This document shows positions 31,301-36,738 of a stretch of 36,738 bases of DNA, one piece after another. The stretch comes from Nemertoderma westbladi (Eukaryota; Xenacoelomorpha; Nemertodermatida; Nemertodermatidae): NCBI GenBank assembly GCA_032718475.1, contig JAUCBJ010004038.1, positions 1 through 36,738 on the forward strand. The letters are read 5' to 3'. A program made the translations under genes and the position numbers. The notes under the pieces were generated by a model, which did no database searches, was not told the DNA's origin, and saw nothing but the letters and a program-made list of their open reading frames with translations. Numbering within the stretch: position 1 is the first letter of the stretch; every line of letters starts with the position of its first letter.

Positions 31301-34300
31301 TAATGAGCCAATAACTGCTTACTAGAGTGTTTTAATGAGCCAATAACTGTTTACTAGGGTGTTGTAATGAATCAAAAACTGTTTACTAGGGTGTAGTAAT
31401 GAGTCAATAACTGTTTACTAGGGTGTTTTAATGTGTCAATAACTGTTTACTAGGGTGTTGTAATGAGCTCATAGCTGCTTACTAGGGTGTTTTAATGAGT
31501 CAATAACTGTTTACTAGGGTTTTGTAATGCGCCAATAACTGCTTACTAGAGTGTTTTAATGAGCCAATAACTGTTTACTAGGGTGTTTTAATGTGTCAAT
31601 AACTGTTTACTAGGGTGTTGTAATGAGCTCATAGCTGCTTACTAGGGTGTTTTAATGAGTCAATAACTGTTTACTAGGGTTTTGTAATGCGCCAATAACT
31701 GCTTACTAGAGTGTTTTAATGAGCCAATAACTGTTTACTAGGGTGTTTTAATGAGTCAATAACTGTTTACTAGGGTGTTGTAATGAATCAAAAACTGTTT
31801 ACTAGGGTGTAGTAATGAGTCAATAACTGTTTACTAGGGTGTTTTAATGTGTCAATAACTGTTTACTAGGGTTTTGTAATGCGCCAATAACTGCTTACTA
31901 GAGTGTTTTAATGAGTAAATAACTGTTTACTAGGGTGTTTTAATGAGCCAATAACTGTTTACTAGGGTGTTGTAATGAATCAAAAACTGTTTACTAGGGT
32001 GTAGTAATGAGTCAATAACTGTTTACTAGGGTGTTTTAATGTGTCAATAACTGTTTACTAGGGTTTTGTAATGCGCCAATAACTGCTTACTAGAGTGTTT
32101 TAATGAGTCAATAACTGTTTACTAGGGTGTTGTAATGAGCTCATAGCTGCTTACTAGAGTGTTTTAATGAGTAAATAACTGTTTACTTGGGTGTTGTAAT
32201 GAGCTCATAGCTACTTACTAGGGTGTTTTATTGAGCCAATAATTGTTTACTAGGGTGTTTTAATGAGTCAATGGCTGCTTACTAGGGTGTTTTAATGAGC
32301 CAATAACTGCTTACTAGGGTGTTTTAATGAGCTCATAGCTGCTTACTAGGGTGTTTTAATGAGCCAATAACTGCTTACTAGAGTGTTTTAATGAGTCAAT
32401 AACTGTTTACTCGGGTGTTTTAATGAGTCAATAACTGTTTACTAGGGTGTTGTAATGAATCAAAAACTGTTTACTAGGGTGTAGTAATGAGTCAATAACT
32501 GTTTACTAGGGTGTTTTAATGTGTCAATAACTGTTTACTAGGGTTTTGTAATGCGCCAATAACTGCTTACTAGAGTGTTTTAATGAGTAAATAACTGTTT
32601 ACTAGGGTGTTTTAATGAGCCAATAACTGTTTACTAGAGTGTTGTAATGAATCAAAAACTGTTTACTAGGGTGTAGTAATGAGTCAATAACTGTTTACTA
32701 GGGTGTTTTAATGTGTCAATAACTGTTTACTAGGGTTTTGTAATGCGCCAATAACTGCTTACCAGAGTGTTTTAATGAGTCAATAACTGTTTACTAGGGT
32801 GTTGTAATGAGCTCATAGCTGCTTACTAGGGTGTTTTAATGAGCCAATAACTGCTTACTAGAGTGTTTTAATGAGTCAATAACTGTTTACTAGGGTGTTG
32901 TAATGAATCAAAAACTGTTTACTAGGGTGTAGTAATGAGTCAATAACTGTTTACTAGGGTGTTTTAATGTGTCAATAACTGTTTACTAGAGTTTTGTAAT
33001 GCGCAAATAACTGCTTACTAGAGTGTTTTAATGAGTCAATAACTGTTTACTAGGGTGTTGTAATGAGCTCATAGCTGCTTACTAGGGTGTTTCAGTGAGC
33101 CAATAACTGCTTACTAGAGTGTTTTAATGAGTCAATAACTGTTTACTTGGGTGTTGTAATGAGCTCATAGCTGCTTACTAGGGTGTTTTAATGTGTCAAT
33201 AACTGTTTACTAGGGTTTTGTAATGCGCCAATAACTGCTTACTAGGGTGTTGTAATGAGTCAATAACTGTTTACTAGGGTGTTGTAATGAGCTCATAGCT
33301 GCTTACTAGGGTGTTTTAATGAGCCAATAACTGCTTACTAGAGTGTTTTAATGAGTCAATAACTGTTTACTAGGGTGTTGTAATGAATCAAAAACTGTTT
33401 ACTAGGGTGTAGTAATGAGTCAATAACTGTTTACTAGGGTGTTTTAATGTGTCAATAACTGTTTACTAGAGTTTTGTAATGCGCAAATAACTGCTTACTA
33501 GAGTGTTTTAATGAGTCAATAACTGTTTACTAGGGTGTTGTAATGAGCTCATAGCTGCTTACTAGGGTGTTTCAGTGAGCCAATAACTGCTTACTAGAGT
33601 GTTTTAATGAGTCAATAACTGTTTACTTGGGTGTTGTAATGAGCTCATAGCTGCTTACTAGAGTGTTTTAATGAGTAAATAACTGTTTACTTGGGTGTTG
33701 TAATGAGCTCATAGCTACTTACTAGGGTGTTTTATTGAGCCAATAATTGTTTACTAGGGTGTTTTAATGAGTCAATGGCTGCTTACTAGGGTGTTTTAAT
33801 GAGCCAATAACTGCTTACTAGGGTGTTTTAATGAGCTCATAGCTGCTTACTAGGGTGTTTTAATGAGTCAATAACTGTTTACTAGGGTGTTGTAATGAGC
33901 TCATAGCTGCTTACTAGAGTGTTTTAATGAGTCAATAACTGTTTACTAGGGTGTTGTAATGAGCTCATAGCTACTTACTAGGGTGTTTTATTGAGCCAAT
34001 AATTGTTTACTAGGGTGTTTTAATGAGTCAATGGCTGCTTACTAGGGTGTTTTAATGAGCCAATAACTGCTTACTAGGGTGTTTTAATGAGCTCATAGCT
34101 GCTTACTAGGGTGTTTTAATGAGTAAATAACTGTTTACTTGGGTGTTGTAATGAGCTCATAGCTACTTACTAGGGTGTTTTATTGAGCCAATAATTGTTT
34201 ACTAGGGTGTTTTAATGAGTCAATGGCTGCTTACTAGGGTGTTTTAATGAGCCAATAACTGCTTACTAGGGTGTTTTAATGAGCTCATAGCTGCTTACTA

Positions 34301-35755
34301 GGGTGTTTTAATGAGTCAATAACTGTTTACTAGGGTGTTGTAATGAGCTCATAGCTGCTTACTAGAGTGTTTTAATGAGTCAATAACTGTTTACTAGGGT
34401 GTTGTAATGAGCTCATAGCTGCTTACTAGGGTGTTTTAATGAGCCAATAATTGTTTACTAGGGTGTTTTAATGAGTCAATAGCTGCTTACTAGGGTGTAG
34501 TAAGGAGCCAATAACTGTTTACTAGGGTGTTTTAATGAGTCAATAACTGTTTACTTGGGTGTTGTAATGAGCTCATAGCTGCTTACTAGAGTGTTTTAAT
34601 GAGCCAATAACTGTTTACTAGGGTGTTGTAATGAGCTCATAGCTGCTTACTAGGGTGTTTTAATGAGCCAATAATTGTTTACTAGGGTGTTGTAATGAGT
34701 CAATAACTGTTTACTAGGGTGTTTTAATGAGCCAATAATTGTTTACTAGGGTGTTGTAATGAGTCAATAACTGTTTACTAGGGTGTTTTAATGAGCTCAT
34801 AGCTGCTTACTAGGGTGTTTTAATGAGTCAATAGCTGCTTACTAGGGTGTTTTAATGAGCCAATAACTGCTTCTAGAGTGTTTTAATGAGTCAATAACTG
34901 TTTACTAGGGTGTTGTAATGAGTCAATAACTGTTTACTAGGGTGTAGTGAGGAGCCAATAACTGTTTACTAGGGTGTTTTAATGAGTCAATAACTGTTTA
35001 CTTGGGTGTTTTAATGAGCTCATAGCTGCTTAATACGGTGTTTTAATGAGTCAATAACTGTTTACTAGGGTGTTTTAATGAGCTCATAGCTGCTTACTAG
35101 GGTGTTTTAATGAGTCAATAGCTGCTTACTAGGGTGTTTTAATGAGTCAATAACTGTTTACTAGGGTGTTTTAATGAGCAAATAACTGTTTACTAGGGTG
35201 TTTTAATGGGTCAATAACTGTTTACTAGGGTGTTTTAATGAGCAAATAACTGTTTACTAGGGTGTTTTAATGGGTCAATAACTGTTTACTAGGGTGTTTT
35301 AATGAGCTCATAGCTGCTTACTAGGGTGTTTTAATGAGCCAATAACTGTTCACTAGGGTGTTTTAATGAGTCAATAGCTGCTTACTATGGTGTTTTAATG
35401 AGCTCATAGCTGCTTACTAGGGTGTTTTAATGAGCCAATAACTGTTTAGTTTACTCGGGTGTTTTAATGTGTCAATAACTGTTTACTAGGGTGTTTTAAT
35501 GAGCCAATAACTGCTTACTAGGGTGTTTTAATGAGCTCATAGCTGCTTACTAGGGTGTTTTAATGAGCCAATAACTATTCACTAGGGTGTTTTAATGAGT
35601 CAATGGCTGCTTACTCGGGTGTTTTAATGAGCCAATAACTGTTTACTAGGGTGTGGTAATGAGCTCATAGCTGTTTACTCGGGTGTTTTAATGAGCCAAT
35701 AACTGTTTACTAGGGTGTTTTAATGAGCTCATAAATAAATGCTAAGGGTGTTTTA
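28361..35755 (+). repeat. 32-bp satellite array, segment 3, with higher-order repeats
   Basis: About 230 monomers. A 480-bp higher-order unit (fifteen monomers) is repeated at 32810 and 33290. A four-monomer module containing gctacttactagggtgtttt and attgagccaataattg recurs at about 32205, 33710, 33965 and 34155. The array ends in a decayed unit (ataaataaatgctaagg) about 20 bp from the donor of the collagen exon at 35777. Confidence 0.95.
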
Positions 35756-35776
35756 TTTTATAAACAATAAACCCAC

Positions 35777-35852
35777 CTGGCGTTCCATCTCTCCCTCTAT
35801 CCCCCGGTTCCCCTTTATCTCCCCTAATTTCACCTCCAAAAACTGAATCGCC
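35777..35852 (-). CDS. Collagen exon, short, Gly-X-Y with two interruptions
   Basis: A 76-nt exon, acceptor TTTTAATTCTAG, donor CGCCAG/GTGGGT, phase 0 in and phase 1 out. It encodes GDSVF GGEIR GDK GEP GDR GRD GTP and the first glycine base of the next exon. GDSVF and GGEIR are five-residue units. Its donor opens the 17.4-kb intron, and the satellite begins only about 20 bp beyond it. Confidence 0.9.
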
Positions 35853-35966
35853 CTAGAATTAAAAAAAACAATAAAAAATAAAACATCATATAAAAAATAA
35901 ATAAAGAACACCAACTGTAAACCTACATTTAATAAGCACTAGCACAGTAGATATTAAATCACGAAC
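35853..35966 (-). other. 114-bp collagen intron
   Basis: A short, A/T-rich intron, GTTCGT…TTCTAG. Together with the 119-bp intron at 36143-36261 it shows how compact this gene is where no repeats have entered. Confidence 0.85.
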
Positions 35967-36142
35967 CTTTTCTCCTTTGCTTCCATCGAGGCCCTTCATA
36001 CCATCCCGACCATCTCTACCATTGGCTCCTTGTTCTCCAGGCCAACCACTTCGACCTTGATCTCCTTTCGGTCCCTTCGGTCCAACTGGCCCTTCAACCA
36101 ATCCGCCCGGCTTTGTTATATTAAACTCTCTTCCAGGATTCC
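35967..36142 (-). CDS. Collagen exon with N-terminal interruption and NIT sequon
   Basis: A 176-nt exon, acceptor TTATAATTAG, donor GAAAAG/GTTCGT, phase 1 in and phase 0 out. It encodes (G)NP, GREFNITKP, GGLVE, then fourteen perfect triplets GPV GPK GPK GDQ GRS GWP GEQ GAN GRD GRD GMK GLD GSK GEK. GREFNITKP/GGLVE is a larger helix interruption carrying a potential N-glycosylation site (NIT). Confidence 0.9.
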
Positions 36143-36261
36143 CTAATTATAACAAATCACTTCAATAACAAAGTATGTCAATAATAAAATTACAATCCAT
36201 CTAATTATAAATAATAATAATCTCTGATGTTACTTATATTCTCCTATAAGATCCACCAAAC

Positions 36262-36418
36262 CTTTATCGCCCCTGTCGCCCTTTCCACCCTTGCTTCCTT
36301 CCTTCCCCGGGTCACCCTTCGGCCCCATTTCTTCTCCCTGTTGGCCTCTCTTTCCGCTCTTGCCGACATCGCCTTTCTCGCCTTTCACTCCGACAAAACC
36401 TTGGTAACCCCTTTCGCC
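36262..36418 (-). CDS. Collagen exon, Gly-X-Y (5'-most in window)
   Basis: A 157-nt exon, acceptor TTCCTTTTAG, donor GATAAAG/GTTTGG, phase 0 in and phase 1 out. It encodes GER GYQ GFV GVK GEK GDV GKS GKR GQQ GEEM GPK GDP GKE GSK GGK GDR GDK and a glycine base. GEEM has one extra residue. Upstream exons lie outside the window. The overlapping plus-strand frame is only its antisense shadow. Confidence 0.9.
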
Positions 36419-36738
36419 CTAAAAGGAACAGCGACACAAAATACCGTTACAAACTGGGGGGAAATACAAAATGTGGTTAGGAACACTCGGCACATTATAT
36501 AAACTTACAATTAATTAAACCGTGCTAAGCATGGTGAACTGGAGCTCTGACAATTCGCCCCTAGCGGCGGACAGATGAACTGTAAAAGACTGTCTGTGTG
36601 TAGAATTTCTACACATTTGATAGACTACATGTGAACCAAGTTTGGTTACATTTCATCCATGATTGACCGACTTATAACTATAAGCGTTCAAACGTTCCTG
36701 CCAGCTGCCACCCGCAAACTAATAATAGCTGCTGGAAC
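36419..36738 (-). repeat. Collagen intron with dispersed repeat, copy B
   Basis: No exon is seen. About 36595-36705, read on the minus strand, shares ordered words (ATGAAAT, CCAAACTTGGT, CACATGT, TAGAAATT) with 8056-8200 and belongs to the same dispersed family, in opposite orientation. Confidence 0.55.

Noticed and set aside
20846-35755. CRISPR array
   Set aside because: Monomers are contiguous with no unique spacers, the host is eukaryotic, and there are no cas genes.
36227-36502. 91-codon plus-strand frame
   Set aside because: Antisense of the phase-consistent collagen exon at 36262-36418.

Overview
The window looks like nuclear DNA of a marine invertebrate, most likely an invertebrate deuterostome such as an echinoderm. 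The evidence is spliced genes with GT/AG introns, AT-rich introns full of transposon debris, an animal collagen gene, an FKBP8-type immunophilin, and frequent 'taggcctac'-type words and foldback transposons like those known from sea urchins. The phylum is inference; no ribosomal or mitochondrial marker is present.

The backbone is part of one non-fibrillar collagen gene on the minus strand, entering at about 36.4 kb and leaving at 831. I resolve ten exons (36262-36418, 35967-36142, 35777-35852, 18208-18375, 16464-16619, 13380-13523, 3696-3809, 2311-2565, 1317-1425, 831-946). Every exon has usable splice sites, every junction phase agrees, and together they encode about 490 residues of interrupted Gly-X-Y helix. 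One exon (2311-2565) carries a single extra base that breaks the frame. Neither end of the gene is in the window.

The introns hold almost everything else. The 9.6-kb intron (3810-13379) contains an intact, intronless, opposite-strand FKBP8-like gene (10545-12581), a LINE endonuclease fragment, two tRNA-headed SINE palindromes, and a 1.5-kb foldback element with a candidate 8-bp target duplication. The 2.9-kb intron (13524-16463) holds a third, less certain foldback element. The 17.4-kb intron (18376-35776) holds a dead LINE reverse transcriptase fragment, a poly(A)-only micro-insertion, an 860-bp foldback element with a 9-bp target duplication, and then about 15 kb of a 32-bp satellite with higher-order structure. 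That satellite is interrupted by two nearly identical 1.2-kb blocks lying 5.1 kb apart. At the 3' side of the last exon an 83-bp minisatellite (1-830) repeats a degenerate copy of the exon end together with its 5' splice site.

There is no operon-like cooperation between genes. The theme is a collagen gene whose introns have been colonised and expanded by tandem repeats, some apparently seeded from exon or exon-like sequence, and which hosts a nested FKBP8 gene.
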